From NCBI RefSeq assembly GCF_001682865.1, contig NZ_MAQX01000034.1, forward strand, positions 165,569-229,568: a stretch of DNA of 64,000 nucleotides, in the 5' to 3' direction. The number at the start of each line of letters is the position of its first letter. Position 1 is the first letter of the stretch. Shown piece after piece: positions 50,854 through 59,752 of this stretch. The position numbers were made by a program, and so were the translations under genes. This stretch comes from Bacillus sp. FJAT-26390. Its GTDB lineage: Bacteria; Bacillota; Bacilli; Paenibacillales; Paenibacillaceae. The notes below the pieces were generated by a model. That model made no database searches and was not told the origin of the DNA. It saw nothing but the letters and a program-made list of their open reading frames with translations.

Positions 50854-52536
50854 TTATTGAGCGCCAAGCGTATTTTTGTCGCCAATCTCAACCTGAAGCT
50901 TCATATCGCTGCCTTTGCGCACGATGTTCAGCTCGATTTTATCGCCGACTTTTCGTTTTTGAATCTCAGCTATAAGAGCCTGCGTATTCGCATATTCCTT
51001 GCCGTCAATGCCCACGATTACGTCGAACTGCTGAAGCTCCGCAAGGTAAGCTGGAGAATTGTAGTATACATTGCGAACGATAGAGCCTTTCACTTTGTCC
51101 ATGCCAAGCTGTTTTGCAATATCAGCCGTCACGTCTTGAAGCTCTGCACCAATGTAAGGCGCTGCCGGCTTAGGAATCGATTTGTTATTTTTCAAATTAT
51201 CGAGCACTTCCTGGATCGTGCTTGTCGGAATCGCAAAGCCGATGCCCTGCGCTTGCGAGCTGACTGCGGTATTGATCCCTACAACCTCGCCGTTTACGTT
51301 CAGCAGCGGACCGCCGGAATTACCAGGGTTGATCGAAGCGTCCGTTTGCAGCAAATGCTCGTATTTGCGCTCGCCCTGTGTATCTTGGATATCGATTGGA
51401 CGCTCTTTCGCGCTAAGTACGCCAACGGTTACCGTGTGATCGAAGCCGTATGGGTTGCCGATTGCAACGACCCAGTCGCCAATATTAATATTGTCGGAGT
51501 TGCCAAGCGGTAGCGTTGGAAACTCTTTGTCGCCAGTCACTTTAAGCACCGCTAAATCCAAATCATAGCTGGAACCGAGCAGCTCAGCCGTAAACGGCTT
51601 ATCATACCCTTGAACGATGACCTTGATTTGATCCGACTCGCCAACCACATGCTGATTGGTCAAAATATAGCCGGTTGAATCGAAGAAGAATCCTGTTCCA
51701 ATGCCGGATTGCTGCATTTGGCCTTCATCATTTTGCTTGCCGGCATCAGGCGCCGTTGTGCCTGGATAGTCATCTCCAAAAAATTGGCGGAAGAACGAAT
51801 CATCCAGCATGCTGCCGCTGTTGCTGCGTTTTGCCGTGTTTACGTATGTCTCGATTTTCACGACAGCCGGGCTTGCCGTTTCGAACAATTTTGCAATGTT
51901 GTCCGGTCTAGCAGCTACTGTCGATGCGCCGCCATTGTTCGTTGTACCCGCAGCAGCCTTGGAGCCAGAACCGCTCGATTGTATATTTGACGCTAAAGCC
52001 TGCTCTTTCGTAAACCAATTGTTTACGTCCGACGTATACATCAATCCGCCAACTAAAATAACACCGGCGAGAAACGATGCAAATATCGCTTTAAAGGAAG
52101 TGCGGCGCGGCTCCCGTACCTGCCATGGTCCCTTGGAGGACTGCGGCGAAGGCGTAAAGGAACGAATTTGCGACTGCTGAGGCGCTCTCGGCGCAGCTTG
52201 CTCCATCTCCGTTAGCGATTCCGGCTGATTCTCAGATGGCTGCGCATATGCTGAATCCGCAGCCGGGCTGCTTATATTTCCATAAGGCTGATCTTGGATC
52301 AGCTTAGGCTTGTCAGTCTCGTAGCCAGAACGCGGCTCGCTGCTATCCTCCTGCGAGTTCGCTTTAAATGGACCGTAAGAATAGTAGTAAGAGGGCTTCG
52401 GGGCTTGCTCCTGCGTCTCTCTCGAGCTTTCCGGCTCAGCGTTTATTGCGCTTTCGTTATGGCCTGCTGTGCCTTGCTCATCGTCATTTTTGCGAAAAAA
52501 ATCGTCAAAGCCCTTTTTGTTGTTTTGATCGTCCAT
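50854..52536 (-). CDS. HtrA/DegP-type serine protease with PDZ domain
   Basis: A 560-residue membrane-anchored trypsin-like protease. A long disordered cytoplasmic N-terminus (about 1-145, Gln/Ser/Pro-rich) precedes one span (FKAIFASFLAGVILVGGLMYTSD, about 147-169). The protease domain has His in TNQHVVGE, Asp in YDLDLAVLK and Ser in NPGNSGGPL, then a C-terminal PDZ (about 455-545). Degrades or refolds misfolded exported proteins. Followed by its two-component system. Confidence 0.94.
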   Translation of the reverse strand: MDDQNNKKGFDDFFRKNDDEQGTAGHNESAINAEPESSRETQEQAPKPSYYYSYGPFKANSQEDSSEPRSGYETDKPKLIQDQPYGNISSPAADSAYAQPSENQPESLTEMEQAAPRAPQQSQIRSFTPSPQSSKGPWQVREPRRTSFKAIFASFLAGVILVGGLMYTSDVNNWFTKEQALASNIQSSGSGSKAAAGTTNNGGASTVAARPDNIAKLFETASPAVVKIETYVNTAKRSNSGSMLDDSFFRQFFGDDYPGTTAPDAGKQNDEGQMQQSGIGTGFFFDSTGYILTNQHVVGESDQIKVIVQGYDKPFTAELLGSSYDLDLAVLKVTGDKEFPTLPLGNSDNINIGDWVVAIGNPYGFDHTVTVGVLSAKERPIDIQDTQGERKYEHLLQTDASINPGNSGGPLLNVNGEVVGINTAVSSQAQGIGFAIPTSTIQEVLDNLKNNKSIPKPAAPYIGAELQDVTADIAKQLGMDKVKGSIVRNVYYNSPAYLAELQQFDVIVGIDGKEYANTQALIAEIQKRKVGDKIELNIVRKGSDMKLQVEIGDKNTLGAQ

Positions 52537-52667
52537 GTACGTTCTCCTCCTTGAATCTTTATTCCATCATGCCCAAAGCTTCAACGTTTGGATACATGTT
52601 CATTTGATATAGTTCTATCATGCACATTCTACCTTAAAACAAACTTAAAAGGAATTTAAACAGAAAT

Positions 52668-52706
52668 AAAAAAAACGCTCCAAATTGATTTTGGGAACGT
52701 TTTTTT
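52668..52706 (-). terminator. Terminator of the YugN-like gene
   Basis: AAAAAACGxTCCAAA pairs with TTTGGGAxCGTTTTTT, with T-runs on both strands. Confidence 0.85.
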
Positions 52707-52732
52707 GATCATTACTCATTTAAATCTTTAGC

Positions 52733-53140
52733 CTAAAAAAGCTGCTCAACCTCTTGGAGCGCTTGCTTGGCTCGGTCGATCCACTGCGGCTCCACATCAG
52801 CATCGGGATTAGACGGCGATTGGAACTGATCAAACAGCGCACCTACTACGCGTACGGATGCTTCGGGATCATTCCCCTCCCGGTACAGATGCTTAAGCAC
52901 ATAAGGAGTGCCTAGCTTTATTTTCGCCTCATTATCTACTTCTATGCTATCGATATTTCCGACCAGCACCTCAAAAGGGATTCGAAGCCATACTTTATGG
53001 TCTTCATCCAGCGAACGGTCAAAGGACCCGCTGTCATATTCCCAATTGCCGCCAAGCGTAAACTGCTGCGATTCCAGCAGCTCCTTCGTCTCAAGAAAAT
53101 GTTGCTCCCGTGATTCCAGCACGGATGAAATGGGGATCAT
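52733..53140 (-). CDS. YugN-like family protein
   Basis: A 135-residue soluble protein matching YugN (FTLGGNWEYDSGSFDRSLDE, VWLRIPFEVLVG, GTPYVLKHLY, GALFDQFQSP). Bacillales-conserved and uncharacterised. Single gene between divergent signals. Confidence 0.85.
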   Translation of the reverse strand: MIPISSVLESREQHFLETKELLESQQFTLGGNWEYDSGSFDRSLDEDHKVWLRIPFEVLVGNIDSIEVDNEAKIKLGTPYVLKHLYREGNDPEASVRVVGALFDQFQSPSNPDADVEPQWIDRAKQALQEVEQLF

Positions 53141-53210
53141 GACGGCTGCTCCTTTACACTAGCTTTTTTCTATTTTGGCTAGTAGGTAGTATACCCGTCC
53201 ATTTCTTCCT

Positions 53211-53876
53211 TTATGTGCGATTAGCCCAGCCTTTGCGATGCGCGAGCACAGCAAGCTGCGTCCGGTCATCAAGCTCGCATTTCATAAGCAAGTTGCTGAC
53301 ATGCGTTTTGACCGTTTTCACGCTAATATGCAGCTCTTCGGCAATCTCTTTGTTAGACTGGCCGTCGGCAATGAGCAGAAGCACTTCTTTCTCTCGCTCC
53401 GTTAAGCCCTCATCGCCAGATTGAGCCGTGCGTTGGCGCAAGCCTCTCGTTAATGCTTGGGATACATCGGCAGTCATGACCGGCATTCCTTTGAATGCAC
53501 CGCTTATTGCGTAAATAAGCTCCTCTGCGGATACCGTCTTGAGTACATAGCTTACAGCGCCGGCTTCAATCGCGCCATATACCTTATCATCCTCAAGGAA
53601 GCTTGTCAGCATCACGATTTTCATATCCGGAAATTTGGACACAATCGCTCTTGTTGCTTCGATCCCGTCCATGCCCGGCATCATTAGATCCATCAAAATA
53701 ATTTGAGGCCGCTTCTCCTCCGTACTCGCTGCAAGCATATCAATAGCAGCCTGTCCGTTGCTCGCTTCGGCAATGACCTGAAATTTCGGCTCCAGCATCA
53801 AGTATGTCCGAAGACCCGTTCTTACCATATCATGGTCATCAACGATCATAATTTTTATTAGCTCAGTTCCGCTCAT
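53211..53876 (-). CDS. liaR: LiaR-type NarL/FixJ response regulator
   Basis: A 221-residue regulator. Receiver (IMIVDDHDMVRTGLRTYL, Asp in ILMDLMMPGMDG) and LuxR-type HTH (LTEREKEVLLLIADGQSNKEIAEELHISVKTVKTHVSNLL). It overlaps liaS by 4 bases. Controls the cell-envelope stress response to bacitracin-like antibiotics in relatives. Confidence 0.93.
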   Translation of the reverse strand: MSGTELIKIMIVDDHDMVRTGLRTYLMLEPKFQVIAEASNGQAAIDMLAASTEEKRPQIILMDLMMPGMDGIEATRAIVSKFPDMKIVMLTSFLEDDKVYGAIEAGAVSYVLKTVSAEELIYAISGAFKGMPVMTADVSQALTRGLRQRTAQSGDEGLTEREKEVLLLIADGQSNKEIAEELHISVKTVKTHVSNLLMKCELDDRTQLAVLAHRKGWANRT

Positions 53877-54907
53877 GATTCCTGCTCTCCCCGCAACATT
53901 TTAGGTATCGTGACCTTAACTCTCGTACCGCCTCCGGGCTTGCTCCAAATCTCCGCCGCTCCGCCAAGCTTTTGCGCCCGCTCCTGCATCGTCGATAGCC
54001 CATAGGAACCCCGCTTCACTTCATCTGCCTTGAACCCTGCCCCGTCATCCTGCAAAATCATGACGACCTGCCGTTCATTATCCGACAGCGCAAGCGTACA
54101 GCCCGTTGCTCCGGCATGCTTCACGATGTTAGCCATCGCTTCCTGCGCGATAAGAAACAATTGAAGCTCCTTAGCCTCGGATAAATGCTCCTTCAATCGC
54201 CATTCCAGCTCGCCCTGCAAATTGTTTTGCCGGCAATAATCAGGAAACCATTTGTCTAACGCTTCATATAAAGTCCGTCCTTCAAGCTCCATCGGCCGCA
54301 GCTGCGCGATGAAGTTTCGCATTTGCTTTTGGGCGAGGTTGGACATGTTCACAAGCTGCTCCATCACGGAGTCGGCACGTTCCCGGTCGACCTGCTGCAG
54401 CTTCGGCAGCGACGAGGCGCACATATGAATCGCGAACAGTTGCTGGCTTACCGTATCGTGCAAATCACGCGCAAGCCGTTTGCGCTCTTCAAGAACCGCT
54501 GCTTCGTTAGAAGCCGATTCGGTCATCACATATTCCTCGCCGCGCATTTGCAGCCATTTCATTTTGTCTTCCATTTGCTCGGCCAGTTCATTGAACTCGC
54601 GGTATACTTCGATAAAGGAATTATGTCCGCCTTCCGTAATCCGCACGCCGAAGTTGCCGTTGGAGGCTTGCTTCAACGACAAATGGAGCGTATCGATGCG
54701 CCGACCGATGCGCTGTGCGGCCCAATAACCGAAGGCTGTGCTCACAAGCAGGAAGACGGCTGCTGCCCCAAGGCGCGCTTCCGTCTTTCCCGTTTCATCT
54801 ACTAAGCCTATCCACGTCACTGCTCCAAGCAATAGCGATACGACAGCTGCAATGACGAACATTCCGATGAGCTCCCACTTTCCGCTCCTCAAAAACCGAA
54901 CCATCAT
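53873..54907 (-). CDS. liaS: LiaS-type sensor histidine kinase
   Basis: A 344-residue kinase with two spans (about 15-37 and 45-68), HAMP-like linker, HisKA_3 H-box (RKRLARDLHDTVSQQLFAIH), and C-terminal ATPase domain (LFLIAQEAMANIVKHAGA, SYGLSTMQERAQKLGG). Six bases after liaF; the two proteins work together, LiaF inhibiting LiaS in relatives. Confidence 0.93.
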   Translation of the reverse strand: MMVRFLRSGKWELIGMFVIAAVVSLLLGAVTWIGLVDETGKTEARLGAAAVFLLVSTAFGYWAAQRIGRRIDTLHLSLKQASNGNFGVRITEGGHNSFIEVYREFNELAEQMEDKMKWLQMRGEEYVMTESASNEAAVLEERKRLARDLHDTVSQQLFAIHMCASSLPKLQQVDRERADSVMEQLVNMSNLAQKQMRNFIAQLRPMELEGRTLYEALDKWFPDYCRQNNLQGELEWRLKEHLSEAKELQLFLIAQEAMANIVKHAGATGCTLALSDNERQVVMILQDDGAGFKADEVKRGSYGLSTMQERAQKLGGAAEIWSKPGGGTRVKVTIPKMLRGEQES

Positions 54908-54913
54908 AACAAG

Positions 54914-55942
54914 CTACCCCACCTTTGTAACGCGGACATCACCAATAAATGTGCTGACGATCAGCTTGATTTTTTTGTCAGACTCTTTATAGGAAGGCGA
55001 TTGGATGTTGATATTCGTAAACATGCCGCCCTCTTTCTGCCCAAGAATCTTCACGTCCCCGATGAAAGCGCTGGATACGACCTGCACGCCTACCTCGTAA
55101 TCGTTCGGCACATATACCTTTACATCTCCTATAAAGGAAGAGATATGAATTTTCGTCTCACCGTTTGAAACTTGAGCCTTCGTTAAATCAAGCACCGTAT
55201 CGCCAATGAAATGCGAAATGTTAAGCGGCTTCAAGTCCCAATAATCATGGCCGATGTGAATATCGCCGATAAACCCGGAACGCGTCTGCACATTCGAATC
55301 GCCATGGCTCCACCACTCTACATGCTCTTTATGATTTCTTTTCCACTCATGGACGTTTCTTTTCATCTCAGACTTGTGATGATGCTTCCACTCCCTGTAT
55401 TCCTTCTTGCTTGCAGGATAGCTTTCAAATGGAATGTCGCCCGAGCTTGCGCGTTTGTCTACCTGAGCGTGCAAACCATCAGGCTCAGGCGGCGCCTGCA
55501 GTGGATCTGGGTGCAAAGGCGGTGCCGGCGGAACCGATGATTGGTCTTGATAAGGGCGGTACGATTTCCAGTCATCCTTCGGCGGCTCATTACGTCTGGA
55601 TTTAGGTCTCCATATTAAATTGATTCCGACTAAAATGACGACGACTGGCCAAATATAAGGAACGATATCGCCGATCGACCAAGAAAACAGCTCCAGATTA
55701 CGTCCTAAAAATATAAATCCAATCAGCAGAACGACTGCTCCCCACCAGCTTGAGCCAGAGCCATGCGTCCGGCAGGATAGCAAACCTCTGATGCCGACAA
55801 TAATGAGGATAACAGGCCAATAGGTAGAAAACAGATCACCAAAATCAAAGGTCACATGACCCGTTTGCCTGAGCAAAAACAATACGCCAACTGCAATAAT
55901 GATTAATCCGGTGAATAACCGGTTTACGAAATTTCCGTTCAA
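54914..55942 (-). CDS. liaF: LiaF-type inhibitor of the envelope stress kinase
   Basis: A 342-residue protein. N-terminal spans (about 8-115; LFTGLIIIAVGVLFLL, VILIIVGIRGLL, WWGAVVLLIGFIFL, IWPVVVILVGINLIW) precede a Pro/His/Lys-rich linker (about 120-220). The C-terminal beta domain has five regularly spaced FIGD motifs (SGFIGD, SHFIGD, SSFIGD, SAFIGD, STFIGD), the family hallmark. TTG 55942 has AGGAG upstream; ATG far upstream is unlikely. Leads the liaFSR operon. Confidence 0.92.
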   Translation of the reverse strand: MNGNFVNRLFTGLIIIAVGVLFLLRQTGHVTFDFGDLFSTYWPVILIIVGIRGLLSCRTHGSGSSWWGAVVLLIGFIFLGRNLELFSWSIGDIVPYIWPVVVILVGINLIWRPKSRRNEPPKDDWKSYRPYQDQSSVPPAPPLHPDPLQAPPEPDGLHAQVDKRASSGDIPFESYPASKKEYREWKHHHKSEMKRNVHEWKRNHKEHVEWWSHGDSNVQTRSGFIGDIHIGHDYWDLKPLNISHFIGDTVLDLTKAQVSNGETKIHISSFIGDVKVYVPNDYEVGVQVVSSAFIGDVKILGQKEGGMFTNINIQSPSYKESDKKIKLIVSTFIGDVRVTKVG

Positions 55943-56089
55943 GCGGCCCCAGCTCCTTACGATTCCATCGTCGTTTGATAACCCTAGTATAACGGACAGC
56001 ACGAAATAGAAAAAGGGACGGCCGATTGAAATTGCAATCAGTCTCTAGACCGAGCTTTTGTTGATTCTATCCATTTTAAACCTAACATG

Positions 56090-56106
56090 CGTCATGAAAC
56101 ATCACG
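56090..56106. promoter_or_regulatory. GlnR/TnrA-like box upstream of amt
   Basis: CGTCATGAAACATCACG keeps GTNA-N7-TNAC but differs at the two outermost bases. Its centre is about 52 bases upstream of the predicted start site, the usual place for TnrA activation. Confidence 0.55.
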
Positions 56107-56113
56107 CACAGCG

Positions 56114-56143
56114 TTGACATTGCTTACTTCTTCTATTTATAAT
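56114..56143 (+). promoter_or_regulatory. Promoter of amt
   Basis: TTGACA (56114-56119), 18 bases, TATAAT (56138-56143). Confidence 0.78.
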
Positions 56144-56205
56144 GATGAACGGATTAGGAGAATAGAGATATCCATGTATGAATATGAGGAACAGGAGATG
56201 AAGCA

Positions 56206-57501
56206 ATGGACGTTATCGAACTGTCAAAGGGACTAGATACGATCTGGGTCGTTTTGACAGCAGCCATGATCTTGCTCATGGAGGGCGGATTCGCTTTGCT
56301 CGAAGCAGGATTCGTCAGGCAGAAGAATGCCGTCAGCATTATTATGAAGGTGTTCGTCGACATCGCTTTCGGCGCACTCGTTTTTTACTTTTTCGGATTC
56401 GCTCTCATGTACGGAAAGGATGCCGGCGGGTTGATCGGAACGACTGGCTTTCTGATAAATGGGGACCTTTCCCACATCGTATTAAATATTACTCATGAAA
56501 CGTATTGGCTATTCCAATGCGCGTTCGTTATCGCCGTTATCTCGATCGTGTCCGGCGCGGTTGCGGAACGCATTAACTTTAGAGCGTATATTTTGTTAAC
56601 CATCGCAATGACCGGCTTCATCTATCCACTCGCGGGACATTGGGTCTGGTCCGGCAGCGGTTTTCTCGGCAAGCTTGGCATGATCGACTTTGCCGGTTCG
56701 GCCGTCATCCATGCTTTAGGCGGCTTCTCAGCGCTTGCGGCGGCAATCTTCATTGGTCCGCGTATCGGCAAGTTCAGCGCGGACGGCAAGGTGAACATCG
56801 TACCGCCTTCCAATCTGCCGCTCGCATCCGTCGGCGCATTTATTCTTTGGTTTGGCTGGTTCGGCTTTAATGCCGGCAGTACGCTCAGCGCAACTAACGG
56901 CTCGATCGGGCATATCGCCATTACGACGATGCTATCGGCAGCCGCGGGCGGCGCAACCTGTATCCTGTTCACGATGTTCCGCTATAAAAAAGCCGATCCT
57001 CCGATGGTCATTAACGGCTCGCTTGCCGGTCTCGTAGGCATAACGGCAGGCTGCGCCTTCGTGTCGGATATCGCAGCTATCGGCATCGGCGCCGTATCAG
57101 GAATCGCCATGGTGCTCGTCACGGAATGGCTGGAGAGCAGACAAGTTGATGATCCAGTCGGCGCATTCGCGGTTCACGGCATCAGCGGCAGCATCGGTAC
57201 GCTTGCAGTCGGTTTGTTCGCGCTTCCGGAATTGACAGAGGGCGTCGGCAAAGGCTATTACGGCTTGTTTTACGGCGGAGGCTTTAACTTGCTGGGCGTG
57301 CAAGCGCTCGGGCTAGTAATCGTATCCGTATGGGGCTTCCTCTTGACATGGGCAGCACTTTGGCTTATTCGCAAGATTATGCCTGTACGCGTCTCCAAGG
57401 ACGAGGAGCTCGTCGGCCTTGATGTCGGCATTCATGGTGTTCCGGCTTACAGCCAGGAGCATGATTTCCTCGATTATGACCGATTGCGAAACAGCAAATA
57501 A
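56206..57501 (+). CDS. amt: Ammonium transporter, Amt family
   Basis: A 431-residue multi-span ammonium channel. N-terminal LSKGLDTIWVVLTAAMILLMEGGFALLEAGFVR, IPFGFALMYG-like, the signature region DFAGSAVIHALGGFSALAAAI, FGWFGFNAGST and VHGISGSIGTLAVGLFA identify it. AACAGGAGATGAAGCA precedes ATG 56206. Usually paired with a GlnK/PII gene; none is visible next to it. Confidence 0.95.
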   Translation: MDVIELSKGLDTIWVVLTAAMILLMEGGFALLEAGFVRQKNAVSIIMKVFVDIAFGALVFYFFGFALMYGKDAGGLIGTTGFLINGDLSHIVLNITHETYWLFQCAFVIAVISIVSGAVAERINFRAYILLTIAMTGFIYPLAGHWVWSGSGFLGKLGMIDFAGSAVIHALGGFSALAAAIFIGPRIGKFSADGKVNIVPPSNLPLASVGAFILWFGWFGFNAGSTLSATNGSIGHIAITTMLSAAAGGATCILFTMFRYKKADPPMVINGSLAGLVGITAGCAFVSDIAAIGIGAVSGIAMVLVTEWLESRQVDDPVGAFAVHGISGSIGTLAVGLFALPELTEGVGKGYYGLFYGGGFNLLGVQALGLVIVSVWGFLLTWAALWLIRKIMPVRVSKDEELVGLDVGIHGVPAYSQEHDFLDYDRLRNSK

Positions 57502-57504
57502 ACC

Positions 57505-57546
57505 AAAAGAACCGTCTATGCCCAAAGCGGGCCAAGACGGTTCTTT
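57505..57546. terminator. Bidirectional terminator between amt and the next gene
   Basis: AAAGAACCGTCT pairs with AGACGGTTCTTT, inner GCCC/GGGC, followed by T-rich sequence. Confidence 0.85.
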
Positions 57547-57570
57547 CTTATATATGGCGACGATGCGCGA

Positions 57571-57954
57571 TTATTCGTTCATTTCATTGGCTAGCTCATA
57601 AGAGACGGTTACGATGTCAGTCGGCGCCGACACATTCTTAATGGAGCGTGCGCTTTCGATCTCCAAGCGGAGCGCGCGAACCTTCTCCATCGGTTTTCTT
57701 ACAAAATGAATATATTCAACGGCTAAATGATGATCAGGCTTCTTGCCTGACAGCATTCTTCTTAAGGTAGACATCGATTGGTAGGCGCGGTCTTCCATCA
57801 GTCTTCTCTTCTCATAACGCTCAACCATCTGTTCAATTTCGGCTATTTCCTGCTCTTTCTTAGCTACGTAGGCATCGATAAAAGGAAAAACCTCGCCCGC
57901 TTTACGATGATGGGCAGCAATTACAAAGCCTGAATGAATGATCGGATCTGTCAT
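57571..57954 (-). CDS. Uncharacterised 127-residue helical protein
   Basis: Predicted mainly helical and charged (FPFIDAYVAKKEQEIAEIEQMVERYEKRRLMEDRAYQSM), possibly coiled-coil over about 25-65. ACAGGTGAATTCTC precedes ATG 57954. It is adjacent to a soluble chemoreceptor gene on the same strand, about 80 bases away. No family recognised. Confidence 0.65.
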   Translation of the reverse strand: MTDPIIHSGFVIAAHHRKAGEVFPFIDAYVAKKEQEIAEIEQMVERYEKRRLMEDRAYQSMSTLRRMLSGKKPDHHLAVEYIHFVRKPMEKVRALRLEIESARSIKNVSAPTDIVTVSYELANEMNE

Positions 57955-58035
57955 GAGAATTCACCTGTCTTGTCATGTTATTATTTCTTACATCTATAAT
58001 CATACAACAAACCAGGGCCATTTGAAAACTGTTTT

Positions 58036-59433
58036 TTATGCGATGGAAACATCTGCACCAATTACGCCAACTACGCTGCCGTCCTCACCGTATATCGGAA
58101 CAGACACCGTAATGCAGTGCTGCTTCGTTATCGCAGATACGTAGGCCTCCGATTGAAATATTTGCCCACTAATCGCACGCTTCCACCATTCTCTCCCTTT
58201 TGCATTCAGAAGTCCCGCTTCAGGCAGCGAGAATACGAACGAACCATCAAGGCGGTTGGACCAAATGGCTTCAATATCAGGCTTTGCCTTCAGCAGCGAG
58301 CTCAGCTTAGGCTCATGCTTTGCTTCCTCCAACGTTAACAACTGAGGATCGGCGGCAGCCGTCCTCAGCCACTCTTGGATCGCGGCGACGTTCACATGAA
58401 TCGCTTGCTTCGCCCGCTTGAAGCCTACCTGATCAATTGCATGCGACAGATCGAGCGACGACTTGCGCAGATTACGGCTGATCCGATTCATATTGCCGAT
58501 TTGCCCGCGCTGAAGCTGCGTCATTCGCAGCGTGCTGTCCACGCTTTGCAGCGTCTCATTAACGGAATCTACGACATCCTTCAGCATCTCGGTCGATTCC
58601 GACATATGGCCGGTCTGCTGCTTGCTAGCTGCGCTAGTCTGCTCTGCAAGCTCGTCCACCTCATTAATGCGCGAGAAGATCAGATCCATGCGGCTCTTGT
58701 TGACCGCCATCTCCGCTACGCCGCGCTCGACCGACAATTTCTCATTATCGACAGCCTCCACGACCTGCTTCACGCCCTGCTCAATCTGCTCGACGAGCGA
58801 CGAAGAACGTTTTACAGCTTCGCCGCTTTGCTCCGCAAGCTTCTTGATCTGCTGGGCAACGACGGAGAACCCGCGTCCGTATTCCCCTGCATGCGCCGCT
58901 TCAATGGAGGCATTGAGTGCCAGCAGCGAGGTTTGCGATACGATTTCTTGAATGAATTGATTAATTTCATTAATGTATGAGGTCTGTTCAATCAATTGGC
59001 GAATATGCTGCTCCATCAAACGGTTATTGCTGCTTAGCTCATTCATGACCTCATCGGTGCTCGTTAACGAACGGCAGACATCAAGCACAACTTCCTTTGT
59101 TTCCTTGCTCTTTGTATTCAAATGCGCAGAGGCTCCGCTAATTTCTTCAGCCGCCGAGGCAACCTCCTGTAGCGCGGAGAACGCTTCTTCGATCCGGTTC
59201 ATTGCATTGGTGCTGTTCGTGCGAAGCTGCTGCTCTTGCAGTGCCGATTGATCGGCGACCTCGGTCAATTGTTTTGCCGAATGGTCAACCTCATCTACAG
59301 CAGCGCTTAATTGGTCCGATATAACGACAGATTCGTTTAAAAGACGTGACATCCGGGCCTGCTCTTCCGATCCAGATGAGTCCGTTGTTTTCGGTTTATG
59401 GCTACGTGAAAACCAACCTGTAGTGGCACTCAT
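58036..59433 (-). CDS. Soluble chemoreceptor with C-terminal Cache/PDC-like sensor
   Basis: A 465-residue methyl-accepting-type protein without membrane spans. The long coiled-coil MCP hairpin is N-terminal (tip about 168-205: SLLALNASIEAAHAGEYGRGFSVVAQQIKKLAEQSGEA). The C-terminal part (about 345-465; FKRAKQAIHVNVAAIQEW, then SEAYVSAITKQHCITVSVPIY and VVGVIGADVS) resembles a Cache/PDC ligand domain, normally extracytoplasmic and N-terminal. The order is thus reversed, implying sensing of an internal ligand. Confidence 0.85.
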   Translation of the reverse strand: MSATTGWFSRSHKPKTTDSSGSEEQARMSRLLNESVVISDQLSAAVDEVDHSAKQLTEVADQSALQEQQLRTNSTNAMNRIEEAFSALQEVASAAEEISGASAHLNTKSKETKEVVLDVCRSLTSTDEVMNELSSNNRLMEQHIRQLIEQTSYINEINQFIQEIVSQTSLLALNASIEAAHAGEYGRGFSVVAQQIKKLAEQSGEAVKRSSSLVEQIEQGVKQVVEAVDNEKLSVERGVAEMAVNKSRMDLIFSRINEVDELAEQTSAASKQQTGHMSESTEMLKDVVDSVNETLQSVDSTLRMTQLQRGQIGNMNRISRNLRKSSLDLSHAIDQVGFKRAKQAIHVNVAAIQEWLRTAAADPQLLTLEEAKHEPKLSSLLKAKPDIEAIWSNRLDGSFVFSLPEAGLLNAKGREWWKRAISGQIFQSEAYVSAITKQHCITVSVPIYGEDGSVVGVIGADVSIA

Positions 59434-59503
59434 GTCAGGTTTTTTGCTCCTCTCGCAAGCTGATACAAAATTTCCCTAAATTATATATCAGCCTTAGGCA
59501 AAA

Positions 59504-59530
59504 GAAAAGAGGAACCGCAAGGGTTCCTCT
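59504..59530 (-). terminator. Terminator of the SASP-like gene
   Basis: AGAGGAACC pairs with GGTTCCTCT around GCAA, then T-rich minus-strand sequence. Confidence 0.85.
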
Positions 59531-59561
59531 GTAATGGCTCGTTATTGCATGGCAAAAAATA

Positions 59562-59690
59562 TTACTTCTCAGCTTTTTGTTGAGCTGTGTTTGCCGCTTG
59601 TTTGCCGGCAGCGTTGTTCTGGTTAAACTCTTCCGCGAATTCTGCATTGTATTGATTGTTTTGGGCTTTGTTGTTTTTGTTTTTAGCCAT
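59562..59690 (-). CDS. 42-residue spore protein, gamma-type SASP-like
   Basis: ATG 59690 follows a strong GGGGAGGTGATTACA site. The peptide is Asn/Gln/Ala/Lys-rich with no Cys (starts MAKNKNNKAQNNQYNAEFAEEFN), resembling the EFA-containing repeat of gamma-type small acid-soluble spore proteins, which store amino acids in the spore. It is shorter than SspE (84 residues), so it would contain one repeat only. It has its own terminator. Confidence 0.75.
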   Translation of the reverse strand: MAKNKNNKAQNNQYNAEFAEEFNQNNAAGKQAANTAQQKAEK

Positions 59691-59752
59691 TGTAATCACC
59701 TCCCCGTTTCATTTGATAGTATGGCATTCCTGCCGCTTATTATACGAGTTTT

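Larger units (their letters stand above)
55943..56205. promoter_or_regulatory. Divergent control region of liaFSR and amt
   Basis: 263-base gap. For lia, a TATACT on the minus strand (55991-55986) is the likely -10; its -35 is poor. GTCTCTAGAC at 56041-56050 is a perfect 10-bp palindrome (arms GTCT/AGAC) and a GATTG...CAATC repeat lies at 56025-56039; both are candidate regulator sites. The amt promoter and GlnR-like box are listed separately. Confidence 0.4.

Noticed and set aside
59435..59647. 70-residue open frame overlapping the SASP-like gene
   Set aside because: It runs in another frame through the terminator and has no ribosome site.
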